Assembly (NCBI RefSeq): GCF_920987055.1
Contig: NZ_CAKLBX010000001.1
Coordinates: 1,350,501 to 1,414,500 of the forward strand
Direction: 5' to 3'
Length of the DNA: 64,000 nucleotides
Source: Novosphingobium sp. CECT 9465
GTDB lineage: Bacteria > Pseudomonadota > Alphaproteobacteria > Sphingomonadales > Sphingomonadaceae
A program made the position numbers and the translations under genes. The notes beneath the pieces are model-generated. The model searched no databases, was not told where the DNA came from, and saw only the letters and a program-made list of their open reading frames with translations. Of the stretch, positions 1-8,847 are shown piece after piece. The number at the start of each line of letters is the position of its first letter. Positions within the stretch are counted from its first letter, which is position 1.

Positions 1-239
1 TGCGTAATCTGCTGGCTCCGCTGGCGCTGATCCAGATGGCCAGTCCGGCCCCTGCGCAGGCATCATTCGTGATGGTGCCATCGTGCGGTGGAAGCGGCGG
101 CGCGATACCCATCCGCATTCCCGGAAAGAATGACGGGAACAGCGGGCAGCCCTGCTGCAAAGTTTGCCATATCTCAATGCGCAAGCGGATTGGCGACGAT
201 AGCTGTTGCGGGGAGGAGGATGACCCCGATGTCGGCTGA
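1..239 (+). CDS. Small Cys-rich exported protein, 5' end just outside the window
   Basis: The frame is open from the first base. Bases 1-2 are TG followed by a codon for Arg, so the start ATG probably begins one base before the window and about 79 residues are present. The N-terminus (RNLLAPLALIQMASPAPAQA) looks like a Sec signal peptide ending in an AxA-type cleavage site. The mature part carries a CCKVCH motif, a basic patch (MRKR) and a C-terminal SCCGEEDD. Clustered Cys pairs suggest metal binding or disulfides, but I do not recognise the family. The stop overlaps the hemN start by 11 bases, implying coupling and perhaps a role near haem or microaerobic respiration (inference). Confidence 0.6.
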   Translation, partial: RNLLAPLALIQMASPAPAQASFVMVPSCGGSGGAIPIRIPGKNDGNSGQPCCKVCHISMRKRIGDDSCCGEEDDPDVG

Positions 240-1578
240 AGTGATGCACCGGACCGAAACGTTCGCGAACTGGACCTACTATCCCGAACTGCTGGAACGC
301 CCGGTTCCGCGCTATACCAGCTATCCCACGGCTGCCGAGTTTGTCGAGGAAAGCTTCGAGCAGCGTCAGGGCGAGGCGTTGCAGGCGCTTCGCGGGCCGG
401 TTTCGCTGTACCTTCACATCCCCTATTGCCAGGAAATCTGCTGGTATTGCGGGTGCAACACCGGCGCGGCCAACAAGACCCAGCGTCTTGCCGCCTATCT
501 TGAAGCGCTGCATCACGAGATCGAACTGGTCGCGCGCAATCTCCACCCCTCTGTGCGTATCGCGCGCATTGCCTTTGGCGGCGGCAGCCCCAACGCGATC
601 AAGCCGACCGATTTCGTACGGCTGGTCGATCGGCTGACGGTGAATTTCCGCCTTGCCAGGCCCGTCATCTCGCTGGAACTGGATCCGCGCGGGCTGGCCG
701 CAAACTGGTTCACCGCTATCCGTGGCATCGGCGTGATCAAGGCCAGCCTTGGCGTACAGACGCTGGATGCAAGGGTGCAGGCCGCAATTGGCCGTGTGCA
801 GCCGCGTGAACACATAGAACGCGCCGTTGCCGGGCTTCGTCAAGCGGGGGTCGATTCGATCAATTTCGACCTGATGTACGGTCTGCCGTTTCAGGACGAT
901 GCCGTGCTGGCCGATACGCTCGACCAGTCGGTCGCGATGGGTGCGGACCGGATCGCCCTGTTCGGGTATGCCCACGTGCCGCACATGATCCCGCGCCAGC
1001 AACGCATCGATGCCAGCGAGTTGCCGGATCAGCGGGCGCGCTTCCGCATGGCGGCCGAAGGATACGCCCGCCTGACCGGGGCGGGGTACAAGGCCATCGG
1101 GTTCGATCACTTCGCGCTGCCCGATGATGATCTGGCGCTCGCTGCCACGGGAGGCACGTTGCGGCGCAATTTCCAGGGCTTTACCGATGACCAGTCGCCA
1201 GTCCTGATCGGTTTGGGTGCATCGTCGATCAGCGAATTTCCCGACGTGTTCGTGCAGAATGAAAAGAACGCCGGTCGTTATCGCACATTGCTGGGCGCGG
1301 ACCGCCTGACCGGCAGCAAGGGCGTGGCGCGCACGGACGAAGACCGGCGGCGCGGTGCCATCATCACCGATTTGCTGTGCCGGGGAAGGGCGCGGATCGA
1401 TGGCGATCTGCTTGAAGCCAGTCGCTCCCGGCTGGAGCCGTTCACGGCGATCGGGCTGGCGCGGTTTGACGGCAGCACGCTTGAACTGTTGCCCGGCAGC
1501 GAGCCTTATACGCGCTCCATCGCAGCCGTGTTCGACGCCTATCGTGGCGGAGCGAAGCAATTCAGTTCGGCGGTATGA
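229..1578 (+). CDS. hemN: Oxygen-independent coproporphyrinogen III oxidase (radical SAM)
   Basis: This enzyme decarboxylates coproporphyrinogen III to protoporphyrinogen IX without O2, using a [4Fe-4S] cluster and S-adenosylmethionine. The cluster motif CQEICWYCGC spans residues 67-76 (C67, C71, C74, plus C76), preceded by YLHIPY as in HemN. The FGGGSP stretch is the usual SAM-binding segment. The frame is open further upstream, but ATG 229 is preceded by GGGGAGGAGG at about 210-219 and gives 449 residues, the normal HemN length. It overlaps the small Cys-rich gene upstream. The O2-dependent isoenzyme hemF lies at 14.6 kb, so the cell can make haem with or without oxygen. Confidence 0.95.
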   Translation: MSAEVMHRTETFANWTYYPELLERPVPRYTSYPTAAEFVEESFEQRQGEALQALRGPVSLYLHIPYCQEICWYCGCNTGAANKTQRLAAYLEALHHEIELVARNLHPSVRIARIAFGGGSPNAIKPTDFVRLVDRLTVNFRLARPVISLELDPRGLAANWFTAIRGIGVIKASLGVQTLDARVQAAIGRVQPREHIERAVAGLRQAGVDSINFDLMYGLPFQDDAVLADTLDQSVAMGADRIALFGYAHVPHMIPRQQRIDASELPDQRARFRMAAEGYARLTGAGYKAIGFDHFALPDDDLALAATGGTLRRNFQGFTDDQSPVLIGLGASSISEFPDVFVQNEKNAGRYRTLLGADRLTGSKGVARTDEDRRRGAIITDLLCRGRARIDGDLLEASRSRLEPFTAIGLARFDGSTLELLPGSEPYTRSIAAVFDAYRGGAKQFSSAV

Positions 1579-1676
1579 CGCAAGAATAGCTATGCACCCG
1601 GCCTTAGCAGGTGCACAATAAGGCGGACTCGCGCTAAACCCGATCTCCACAACGGGTAAAGTGCGAGGGAGACGCC

Positions 1677-2291
1677 ATGAAGCCGATCGAAACCATCATG
1701 CGTACCGCGCCGGTCATTCCTGTGCTGGTGATCGAAGATGTCAGCCATGCGCTTCCCATTGCACGGGCGCTGGTCAAGGGCGGTCTGCGCGTCCTCGAAG
1801 TCACCCTGCGCACTCCGGCGGCGCTTGACGTCATTCACGCGATGAAGGCGGTCGAAGGCGCGATTGTCGGCGCGGGCACCGTGACCAATCCCGATGAATT
1901 GAAGGCCGCGATCGACGCTGGCGCCGAATTCATCGTCTCACCGGGATTGACCGACACGCTGGGCAAGGCGGCTGTCGCATCGGGCATACCGTTCCTGCCG
2001 GGCATCGCCTCTGCCGGTGACATCATGCGCGGCATGGATCTTGGCCTCAATCACTTCAAATTCTTCCCGGCTTCCACATCGGGCGGGCTTCCGGCGCTGA
2101 AGGCGCTGGCCGCCCCGTTCTATCAGTGTCGTTTCTGCCCGACCGGCGGGATCACCGCGGCCACTGCGCCTGACTGGCTCGGCTTCGATCCGGTGCTTTG
2201 CGTGGGCGGCAGCTGGGTCGTGGGCAAGGGTGTGCCGGACGAAGCGGCGATCGAAGCGGCCGCACGTGAAGCGGTTGCGTTGGGGCAATAA
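1677..2291 (+). CDS. eda: KDPG aldolase (Entner-Doudoroff pathway)
   Basis: Cleaves 2-keto-3-deoxy-6-phosphogluconate to pyruvate and glyceraldehyde 3-phosphate in the cytosol. The 204 residues match the class I Eda family. E41 lies in LEVTLRT, followed by GAGTV and FIVSPG, and the Schiff-base lysine is K128 in HFKFFPAS. GAGGGAG just upstream is a good ribosome site. A small hairpin (TGCACC/GGTGCA, 1594-1613) lies in the 98-base gap after hemN. The start of ppc follows after 24 bases, so eda and ppc are probably co-transcribed, linking pyruvate formation with anaplerosis. Confidence 0.95.
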   Translation: MKPIETIMRTAPVIPVLVIEDVSHALPIARALVKGGLRVLEVTLRTPAALDVIHAMKAVEGAIVGAGTVTNPDELKAAIDAGAEFIVSPGLTDTLGKAAVASGIPFLPGIASAGDIMRGMDLGLNHFKFFPASTSGGLPALKALAAPFYQCRFCPTGGITAATAPDWLGFDPVLCVGGSWVVGKGVPDEAAIEAAAREAVALGQ

Positions 2292-2315
2292 CTGGCAAAG
2301 GGGACATCTGCGGAT

Positions 2316-5099
2316 ATGAAGACGGTCGCGAAGCTCAGGGCAAGGTTGCAGCAACTCCATGAGCGGACGGCCGAAACGCCGCTGTTCAATCCCGTCTTTC
2401 AATTAAGCCATGACTTGTCGCGCCTTCTCGAAGGCGGCGAACTGATCCTGGACGACATCGACAGTCTGGTGGCCGAAATGGAGTGCGAAGCGCTGCAAAG
2501 CCGCGCCGTGCGCCTGCGCCGCCTGATCGCGCCGACATCCGTTGACGAAAACCTCGCGCGCATTGCGGCGATCAACCCGGAAGAGGCGGGCTTTTCCGAA
2601 TTTCGCGCGCGGTGGGAAAAGCCACTGCTCCATGCGGTGTTCACAGCGCACCCCACGTTCCTGCTCAGCCCGGCACAGTCCGATGCGGTCGCCACCGCTG
2701 CCCTGAACGATGATCCGCAAGCCTCGACTGTCTGCACCGTTCCCTCGGTCGGGCCGAAGATCACGCTCGAATTCGAACACGTCGAAGCATGCTCTGCCAT
2801 TGAACGCGCTGCTGCGGCGCGTGACAGGATCAACGCCACGCTGCTTGCCCATGCGCGCCAGCGCTGGCCGGGCCGGTGGCTCGATTTCCGGCCGTTGCCG
2901 TTCCGCTTCGCCTCGTGGGTCGGTTATGACATGGATGGCCGCACGGACATCGGCTGGACCACGTCCATCGCGTTCCGTCTGCGGGAAAAGGCGCGGCGGC
3001 TGGCCAGCTATGCCGTTGCACTGCGGGCCATCGATGACGCGCACGGGCTTCTGTCAACGCTGGACGCGGCACAGGCCCATTCGGCGGAAATGGCTGAGCT
3101 GTTTTCGTCGAACCTTGAATCGAGCGATGCACTTGCCGCCGCCGCCAACCGTCTTTCCGCCGATGATCCGGCCAAGCTGCTCAGCCTGAAGCCGCTGATC
3201 GAGGTGCTGGAAGCCGAGGCGAAGGCGGCTGCGGGCGACAAGGCGATCCCGCTGGCCACGCTGGCCGCCGCGATGCGCGCCGATGGTCTGGGCATTGGCT
3301 GGATTCACTTCCGCGTGAACGCTTCGCAACTTCACAACGCGCTGCGCCGCCGGATCGACCCGGACGGTACGCTTGACCTTGGCAGCAAGAGCGCGCTTTC
3401 GCGGCTGCGCGAACTGCTGGCCGAAGTGAAGCCGCTGCGCGTCAATTTCGGCGCCCTGGCGATCGAGACAAGCACCGCGATGCGCCAGTTTCTGGTCATG
3501 GCCAAGATGCTCCAGCACATCGATGCTGATGCGCCGATCCGCATGCTGATCGCCGAATGCGAACAGCCGCAGACTGTGCTGGCCGCGCTCTATTTTGCCC
3601 GGCTGTTCGGGATTGACGGTAACGTCGATGTATCCCCGCTGTTCGAGACGGAAACTGCACTGGAACACGGCGGCCGCTTCCTCGAAGCGTTGCTGGCTGA
3701 GGAATCCTATCGCTCCTACGCCCGCCGCCGCGGTCGCGTTTCAATCCAGACCGGTTTTTCCGACGCAGGCCGGTTCATGGGCCAGCTTCCCGCTGCACTG
3801 GCCATCGAACGCCTGCAAGGGCGGCTGGCCGAGGCGATGAAGGCCAATGGGCTGACCGATGTTGCCGCGCTGATCTTTGATACGCATGGGGAATCGATGG
3901 GGCGCGGGGCGCATCCATCGGGCTTTGCCGACCGGCTTACCTGGCCGCTTTCGCAATGGGCGCGCCGCCGGTTTGCGCGCGCCGGGATCACCATCGAACC
4001 CGAAGCCAGCTTTCAGGGCGGCGATGGATACCTGTTTTTCCGCAATGATGAACTCGCGCTCGCCACGCTAACGCGCATCGCTGAAGCAGAAGCCGTCGAT
4101 CTCGATCTTGCCGCCAAGGACCCGTTTTACGACCGCACCGATCTCAGCCTTGATTTCTACCGCTCGATCCGCCGTGTTCAGCGCGAACATCTTGAAAGCG
4201 CGACCTATTCGCGCGCGCTGACCGCGTTCGGGCTGGGCCTGCTCAAGGCCACCGGCAGCCGCGTTTCGCGCCGCCAGTCCGATGTTGGCGCCGATCGCAC
4301 GATGAGCCTGCGCCAGATCCGCGCGATTCCGCACAACGCGATCCTCCAGCAGATCGGCTATCCGGTGAACGTGATCGCGGGCGCGGGCACCGCTGCGGGC
4401 GAGGAAATGGAAGCGCTTGCCGAACTGCTCGGCCGGTCTGATCGTGGCAATCAACTGGTGCGACTGCTGCGAGCGGCGAATGGTCTGGCCTCGATCAAGA
4501 CCGTGGCGGCACACGGCGAACTGTTCAACAGCGCATATTGGGCCAGCCGCCCCTATCGCGGAATGGAAACCGCGATGGAATCGTCATGCCTCGCGCTGGC
4601 GGAATACCTTACGAAGGACGATCGCGCGGGCGTGTTTCGCCGCCTGACGTCACGGTTGCGCGTAGACTGGATGAAGCTCCATCGCCTGCTCTCGCTGGTG
4701 CCGGGCCACCGACAGGGCCGCGATCCGGTGCAGGATGCCGACCGGCGCAGCATCGGCCTGTTGCAATCGGTACGGCTGGCGCTGCTGATGCACATGTTCA
4801 TTCGCGCGGTGCAGGTGCCGCCCTTCGCGCGGTCGAACGATGTCAGCCGCGACGATGTGCTGGAAATGGTGCTGTCCTTGCGGGTGGACGATGCGCTGGC
4901 CCAGTTGCGCCGCGCCTATCCGGTCATCGAGCCGGAAATCACCGATTTCGCGGTGGACGAGGAGACCGATTACCCCGATCATCGCGGTGAGGACTATGGC
5001 GCCATCCGCGCGCGCTTCATCGATCCCATCGAACGGGCGCATTCGCTGAACATCCGCATTGCGGTGGCGATTTCGAATTACTTCGGCGCACACGGGTAG
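2316..5099 (+). CDS. ppc: Phosphoenolpyruvate carboxylase, divergent form
   Basis: PEPC adds bicarbonate to PEP to give oxaloacetate. The 927 residues fit the family length, and several landmarks are present: TAHPT with H112, PLFET, GSR near residue 640, and RAIP (669-672). Others are altered. The GGDRDGNP motif reads GYDMDGRTD (203-211). The SDSxKD segment reads SDAGRF, with Arg at 486 in place of the catalytic-site Lys. The loop normally read HGRGGxxGRGG is HGESMGRGA (524-532), so one of its two arginines is missing. RAIPW is RAIPH. These changes may mark a sphingomonad subfamily that keeps the reaction, or a change of function. Position after eda supports a central-carbon role. Confidence 0.8.
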   Translation: MKTVAKLRARLQQLHERTAETPLFNPVFQLSHDLSRLLEGGELILDDIDSLVAEMECEALQSRAVRLRRLIAPTSVDENLARIAAINPEEAGFSEFRARWEKPLLHAVFTAHPTFLLSPAQSDAVATAALNDDPQASTVCTVPSVGPKITLEFEHVEACSAIERAAAARDRINATLLAHARQRWPGRWLDFRPLPFRFASWVGYDMDGRTDIGWTTSIAFRLREKARRLASYAVALRAIDDAHGLLSTLDAAQAHSAEMAELFSSNLESSDALAAAANRLSADDPAKLLSLKPLIEVLEAEAKAAAGDKAIPLATLAAAMRADGLGIGWIHFRVNASQLHNALRRRIDPDGTLDLGSKSALSRLRELLAEVKPLRVNFGALAIETSTAMRQFLVMAKMLQHIDADAPIRMLIAECEQPQTVLAALYFARLFGIDGNVDVSPLFETETALEHGGRFLEALLAEESYRSYARRRGRVSIQTGFSDAGRFMGQLPAALAIERLQGRLAEAMKANGLTDVAALIFDTHGESMGRGAHPSGFADRLTWPLSQWARRRFARAGITIEPEASFQGGDGYLFFRNDELALATLTRIAEAEAVDLDLAAKDPFYDRTDLSLDFYRSIRRVQREHLESATYSRALTAFGLGLLKATGSRVSRRQSDVGADRTMSLRQIRAIPHNAILQQIGYPVNVIAGAGTAAGEEMEALAELLGRSDRGNQLVRLLRAANGLASIKTVAAHGELFNSAYWASRPYRGMETAMESSCLALAEYLTKDDRAGVFRRLTSRLRVDWMKLHRLLSLVPGHRQGRDPVQDADRRSIGLLQSVRLALLMHMFIRAVQVPPFARSNDVSRDDVLEMVLSLRVDDALAQLRRAYPVIEPEITDFAVDEETDYPDHRGEDYGAIRARFIDPIERAHSLNIRIAVAISNYFGAHG

Positions 5100-5111
5100 G
5101 GCAATCTGCCC

Positions 5112-5190
5112 ATCCCGCTGCGACTAACCTCGCCTCCGGCTCGCTAAGTCTCGCTCCCCCCCCCGTTGATAGGAGGGGTCGGGGGTGGCA
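5112..5190. repeat. Short intergenic repeat, copy 1 (type B interior)
   Basis: CTGCGACTAA at 5118 through TCGCTCCCC matches the sequence starting at 40150, with about 36 of 42 bases identical. It ends in a C-run and G-run arm pair (CCCCCCCCC, then GGAGGGG). The 40.1-kb copy is flanked by 22-bp inverted termini and carries an IS110 insertion; those termini are not visible here. This fills the gap between the convergent ppc and K+ channel genes. Confidence 0.65.
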
Positions 5191-5203
5191 TGTGACCTTG
5201 ACG

Positions 5204-6313
5204 TCAGGAAACAAACGTTCGCCCATGCCTGACCGGAGTCTTGACCGCGCTGAACACCGCACCCGCTGACAGGCGGCTGCCCCGCACGACCAGCATGATG
5301 CGGTCGCCCGGCTCGATGGTCACGTCCTCGCCAGGATGCTGGATCGACTGGCCATTGATCCGGTCAAGCTGCACCACGAAGAACGCCCCGTTGCCCCGGC
5401 GCTCGGCCTCGCCCACCGTCTCTCCGGTCAGCGCGCCGCCCGGCAGGGCTTCGACCACTTCGAGGTCAAGCCCCAGATCATGGAGGTTGCGGCGCGTTGC
5501 GGTCATGCCGCTGTCCTCGCCCAGTGCGTTGCCCGTGGCGGGATAGAGGATCATCTCGACGATACGCTCCGCACCGATATGTGTGGGCATCACCACCTTG
5601 TCGGCACCGGCATGGAACAGCTTGTTTTCCGTGGTCGGCGCTTCGCCGCGGGCGATGATCTCTATGTCGGGATTGAGGTTGCGCGCCGACAGCGTAATGA
5701 ACACGTTCGCGGCATCGTCTGGCAGGACCGAGGCCAGCACTTTGGCGCGCACGATTCCGGCGGCCTTCAGGGTGTGTTCGTCCGTAGCCTCGCCCACCAT
5801 GCACAGGAACCCTTGCGCCTTTGCGTCTTCGGCCTTGGCGTGATCGCGCTCAAGGATCAGGAACGGGCGCTTGGCCTCGGTCATGGCCCTGGCCAGTTGC
5901 ACCCCGATGCGGCCATAGCCGCAGATGATCACGTGGCCGTCCAGCTTTTCGATTTCAGTCATCATACGGTCCAGCCCCAGCAGGCGACGGAATTGAAACA
6001 GGGTGAAGACCTGCACCAGCGCACCGGTCATCACGATCATGCCGGTGCAGCCCAGCATGATCGTTCCGCTGGTCCACAGCCGCAGGAACAGGGTATCGAC
6101 CGGGCGGATTTCGCCATAACCGACGGAGAAAATTGTCAGCAGCACCATGTAGGTGGCGTCGCCCATAGGCCAGCCTGCGAACACGAAGCCGATTGTCGAG
6201 ACGACGAACACCGCCAGTTCGAAAATCAGGGTGCCGGTCAGCATGCGCAGCGGCGAACCGAGCACGGAATTCGCGCCCTGCGTCAGCGCAGACAGTTCGC
6301 CGTCCGGTTCCAT
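5204..6313 (-). CDS. Two-TM potassium channel with RCK (TrkA-N/TrkA-C) domains
   Basis: A membrane K+ channel subunit gated through a cytosolic RCK domain. Two hydrophobic segments lie at about residues 25-48 and 80-110. The pore loop between them has selectivity-filter sequence SVGYGE (63-68), close to the TVGYGD consensus. The Rossmann start GHVIICGYGRIG follows, and TrkA-C-like sequence lies in the last 80 residues. The length of 369 is usual for this single-pore family. It starts 51 bases after the HupE/UreJ-like gene on the same strand, so read-through from that operon is possible. The transported ion and the ligand (nucleotide or Ca2+) cannot be read from sequence. Confidence 0.9.
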   Translation of the reverse strand: MEPDGELSALTQGANSVLGSPLRMLTGTLIFELAVFVVSTIGFVFAGWPMGDATYMVLLTIFSVGYGEIRPVDTLFLRLWTSGTIMLGCTGMIVMTGALVQVFTLFQFRRLLGLDRMMTEIEKLDGHVIICGYGRIGVQLARAMTEAKRPFLILERDHAKAEDAKAQGFLCMVGEATDEHTLKAAGIVRAKVLASVLPDDAANVFITLSARNLNPDIEIIARGEAPTTENKLFHAGADKVVMPTHIGAERIVEMILYPATGNALGEDSGMTATRRNLHDLGLDLEVVEALPGGALTGETVGEAERRGNGAFFVVQLDRINGQSIQHPGEDVTIEPGDRIMLVVRGSRLSAGAVFSAVKTPVRHGRTFVS

Positions 6314-6363
6314 CTTGACCCCTTCGCTGTCAACCTAGAGGGGCGAGGGCGGGCTTGTCCAGA

Positions 6364-7476
6364 TCAGGCGAAGCCCAGACGCTGCGTTAACCAGACAAGG
6401 GCGGCGATTGCCGTAAGCGCGGCCAGCGCAAGCCGCACCTTCGGTCCATGTCGCCACTGCCCCAGGGCGATCAACAGGGGGAGGGCGATCAGTACCACGA
6501 CCAGCTGCACCGCCTCGATGCCAAGGTTGAAGCCGAGTATGGCGGTAGCCCGCGTGGTTGCGCCCAAGCCGAAATTGCTGATCAGCGTGGCAAAGGCAAG
6601 GCCGTGGACCAGCCCGAACAGCCCCGCTACCCATGGTTCGCGCCCCGGAAACACCGGGCGGGCGGCGTGTATGGCCGAAATCAGCACTGACAGCGCAATC
6701 CCCGCTTCCACCGGCTGCGCTGGAAGGCTGAGGCCGAAGAAGGCGGCAAGGATCAGGGTGGTGGAATGGCCGATGGTGAACGCGGTAACGACGAGTGCGA
6801 GGGCCTTGAACGTGTCACGCCGGCTGCGCGCGCCGGTCCAGCGGCCACGAGCGGCAATCAAGGGCGCGGGCAGCAGCAGCGCCAGCAGGAACAGCAAGTG
6901 ATCGTAGCCTTCCGCGATATGGTGTGCGCCCAGCCGGAAGGCATTGGCAAACAGCCCGCCAAGGCTGGCGCTCCCCCGGTCCACCGCAAGTTCGGTGCGC
7001 GTCGCAGTCAGGGCGCCCACCATCTCGCTTTCGCCACGCACACCGCCGGCAAGATCGCCATCGATCACCAGCAGCGCGAAGTGGCTGGGTGCCTGTCGCG
7101 TCACCACATGCCAGCGCCAGCGCAAGCTGCGGTCCGATGCACCCGGCGGCGGGGTCAGCGTCAGGTTCAGGTGGAGATCGGGTGGCCCGGCGATCCGTTC
7201 GAAGGCAATGCGGTCCACCGTTATCGTCCACGGCGCGCCATCGGGCGTCAGCACCGCCATATCGGCCAGCACACGCGCTTTTGCTCGCGCCAGCGTTTCG
7301 GCGCGATTGTCGGTGGCAAGGCCGGTGGCATAGGCGAATTCGGCCTGCGGCACGATCACGTCGGCCTTGACCGAACCCGGCGCGAAATCGAGCCGGATTT
7401 CGGAATTCGGCGTCAGGTGAGCGAGAGCAGGGCGGGCGGCCAGCGCGCAGAGCAATAGCAGGACAGCGCGAAACAT
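6364..7476 (-). CDS. HupE/UreJ-like membrane protein
   Basis: 370 residues from the ATG at 7476; the open frame extends upstream, but that part overlaps the TPR gene. A signal peptide (MFRAVLLLLCALAARPALAH) is followed by a periplasmic beta-rich domain of about 170 residues. Then come six or so hydrophobic segments containing GAHHIAEGYDHLLFLLAL, GHSTTLIL and LVHGLAFA, the His-rich signature of the HupE/UreJ_2 group. Relatives are proposed metal permeases linked to hydrogenase or urease, but no hydrogenase or urease gene lies here. It follows the TPR gene by 4 bases and ends the DUF4331 unit. The substrate is unknown; a transition metal is the obvious guess. Confidence 0.8.
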   Translation of the reverse strand: MFRAVLLLLCALAARPALAHLTPNSEIRLDFAPGSVKADVIVPQAEFAYATGLATDNRAETLARAKARVLADMAVLTPDGAPWTITVDRIAFERIAGPPDLHLNLTLTPPPGASDRSLRWRWHVVTRQAPSHFALLVIDGDLAGGVRGESEMVGALTATRTELAVDRGSASLGGLFANAFRLGAHHIAEGYDHLLFLLALLLPAPLIAARGRWTGARSRRDTFKALALVVTAFTIGHSTTLILAAFFGLSLPAQPVEAGIALSVLISAIHAARPVFPGREPWVAGLFGLVHGLAFATLISNFGLGATTRATAILGFNLGIEAVQLVVVLIALPLLIALGQWRHGPKVRLALAALTAIAALVWLTQRLGFA

Positions 7477-7480
7477 CCGC

Positions 7481-8833
7481 TCAATCGTGCCCGAACCAGA
7501 TATAGCGCGCGGCGGCTTCGGTGGCTTTCGGATTGAGATCGAGCGCATCCTCGCGCGCATCGTCGGCCGCGTCCTCGTCCCCCAGCGCGGTGTGCGTATC
7601 GGCCAGCGCGAGGTACAGCCCGGCCGATCGCCAGCCGGTTTTCTCGGCCCGCTCCAGCGTGGCCAACGCGCCCTTGGCATCGCCGGTCAGCAATTGCGCG
7701 CGGGCGAGCAGGGTCAGGGTCGCGCCGTGCGGGCGGCGGGCGGCATCGGCCCTGGCGATGGGCAGCGCGCGCGCCGGATCGCCCAGCGCGAGTTCGTGTT
7801 CCACCACATGGGCAGCCGCGGCTTCCGGCGCCAGCTTCATCCGCTCTGCCCACAACGTCGCCGCCTTGTCGGCCCAGGCGCGACTTTCCGCACCGCGTCC
7901 TTGCAGGCGCAGGGTGAAAGCCAGCGCATCCATCACTTCGGGCAGGGGGGCCTTGGCGACAATCGCTTCGTAGCGCTTGATTGCACCCGCCATGTCGCCA
8001 TCCAGCGCCTGTGTCTGCGCGACGTAGGCTTGTGCCAGTGGATTGCCGGGAAAGAACTTGTCCGCGAATTGCGACCATGTTCCCGCCGCCTGCCAGTCGC
8101 CCGTGGCATAGGCGATGGTCGCGCGCTGCAGCGCGACTTGCGCCTTCACCCAACGATTGAGCTTTGGTGCGCGCAGGATCGCGTTGACCCGCCGCCGCGC
8201 AAGATCGGCATCGCCACTGCGCAGCGCCAGCATCGACTGGCGCAGCGCGACAGCGGCGTTGTTGTCCAGTTCTTCGGCGCGGGCATAGCCGAGGCGCGCA
8301 GCCTTCATGTCGCCGCGCTGGAACGCCAGATCGCCCTTGATGCTCCACGCCCCTGCGGATTCACCCGCCTCCGGTTCGCCCGCCTGCGCAAAGAACCGGG
8401 CGAGGCCCTTGTCCGCCGCATCGGGCTTGTGCGCCAGCAGCGAGGTTTCCGCGCGGCTCAGGCTAGGCCCTGCTGGTGCGGGCGATCCCGCCATGCCCTT
8501 GTCGAGCAAGGCGTCCGCTTCGGCCAGATCGGCATAGCTGCCTGTCGCGCGGAACCGTTTGACAAGCGTACGGGCGAGCATTTCCTGCCGCAGCCACTCA
8601 TCGGGGGCAAGCGCCAGTCGCGTACGCGCACCGTCTACGGCCACAATGGCAGCCTGTTCCAGTTCAGCCTGATTGCGCGGGCCGAACCACGGCTTGATTT
8701 CGGACGGCAAGGGGTCGGGCGGACCCTGGCGCGATTGCCATTTGTCAAAGGCAATCGCGCCAGCCGCCACCAGCAGCACCGCAACAAGCAGCAGCCAAGG
8801 CCAGCGCGTTGCGCGCGCAGGTGCAGAGGTCAT
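7481..8833 (-). CDS. Membrane-anchored TPR protein
   Basis: 450 residues from the ATG at 8833; a GTG two codons earlier (8839) is also possible. One N-terminal hydrophobic anchor (about residues 12-28) precedes a long helical region with repeated Ala/Leu/Tyr patterns typical of tetratricopeptide repeats, for example GDMAGAIKRYEAIV and GDADLARRRVNAIL. The protein probably sits in the inner membrane with its repeats in the periplasm, as in CcmH/NrfG-type assembly factors, but no cytochrome genes are nearby. Placement between the DUF4331-like lipoprotein and the HupE/UreJ-like gene suggests a scaffold for that system (inference). Confidence 0.75.
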   Translation of the reverse strand: MTSAPARATRWPWLLLVAVLLVAAGAIAFDKWQSRQGPPDPLPSEIKPWFGPRNQAELEQAAIVAVDGARTRLALAPDEWLRQEMLARTLVKRFRATGSYADLAEADALLDKGMAGSPAPAGPSLSRAETSLLAHKPDAADKGLARFFAQAGEPEAGESAGAWSIKGDLAFQRGDMKAARLGYARAEELDNNAAVALRQSMLALRSGDADLARRRVNAILRAPKLNRWVKAQVALQRATIAYATGDWQAAGTWSQFADKFFPGNPLAQAYVAQTQALDGDMAGAIKRYEAIVAKAPLPEVMDALAFTLRLQGRGAESRAWADKAATLWAERMKLAPEAAAAHVVEHELALGDPARALPIARADAARRPHGATLTLLARAQLLTGDAKGALATLERAEKTGWRSAGLYLALADTHTALGDEDAADDAREDALDLNPKATEAAARYIWFGHD

Positions 8834-8847
8834 CGTCACGCTGTCAA

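Noticed and set aside
5336..6901. 521-codon plus-strand frame opposite the K+ channel and HupE-like gene
   Set aside because: Complement of two clear genes; low-complexity His/Gln/Arg content.
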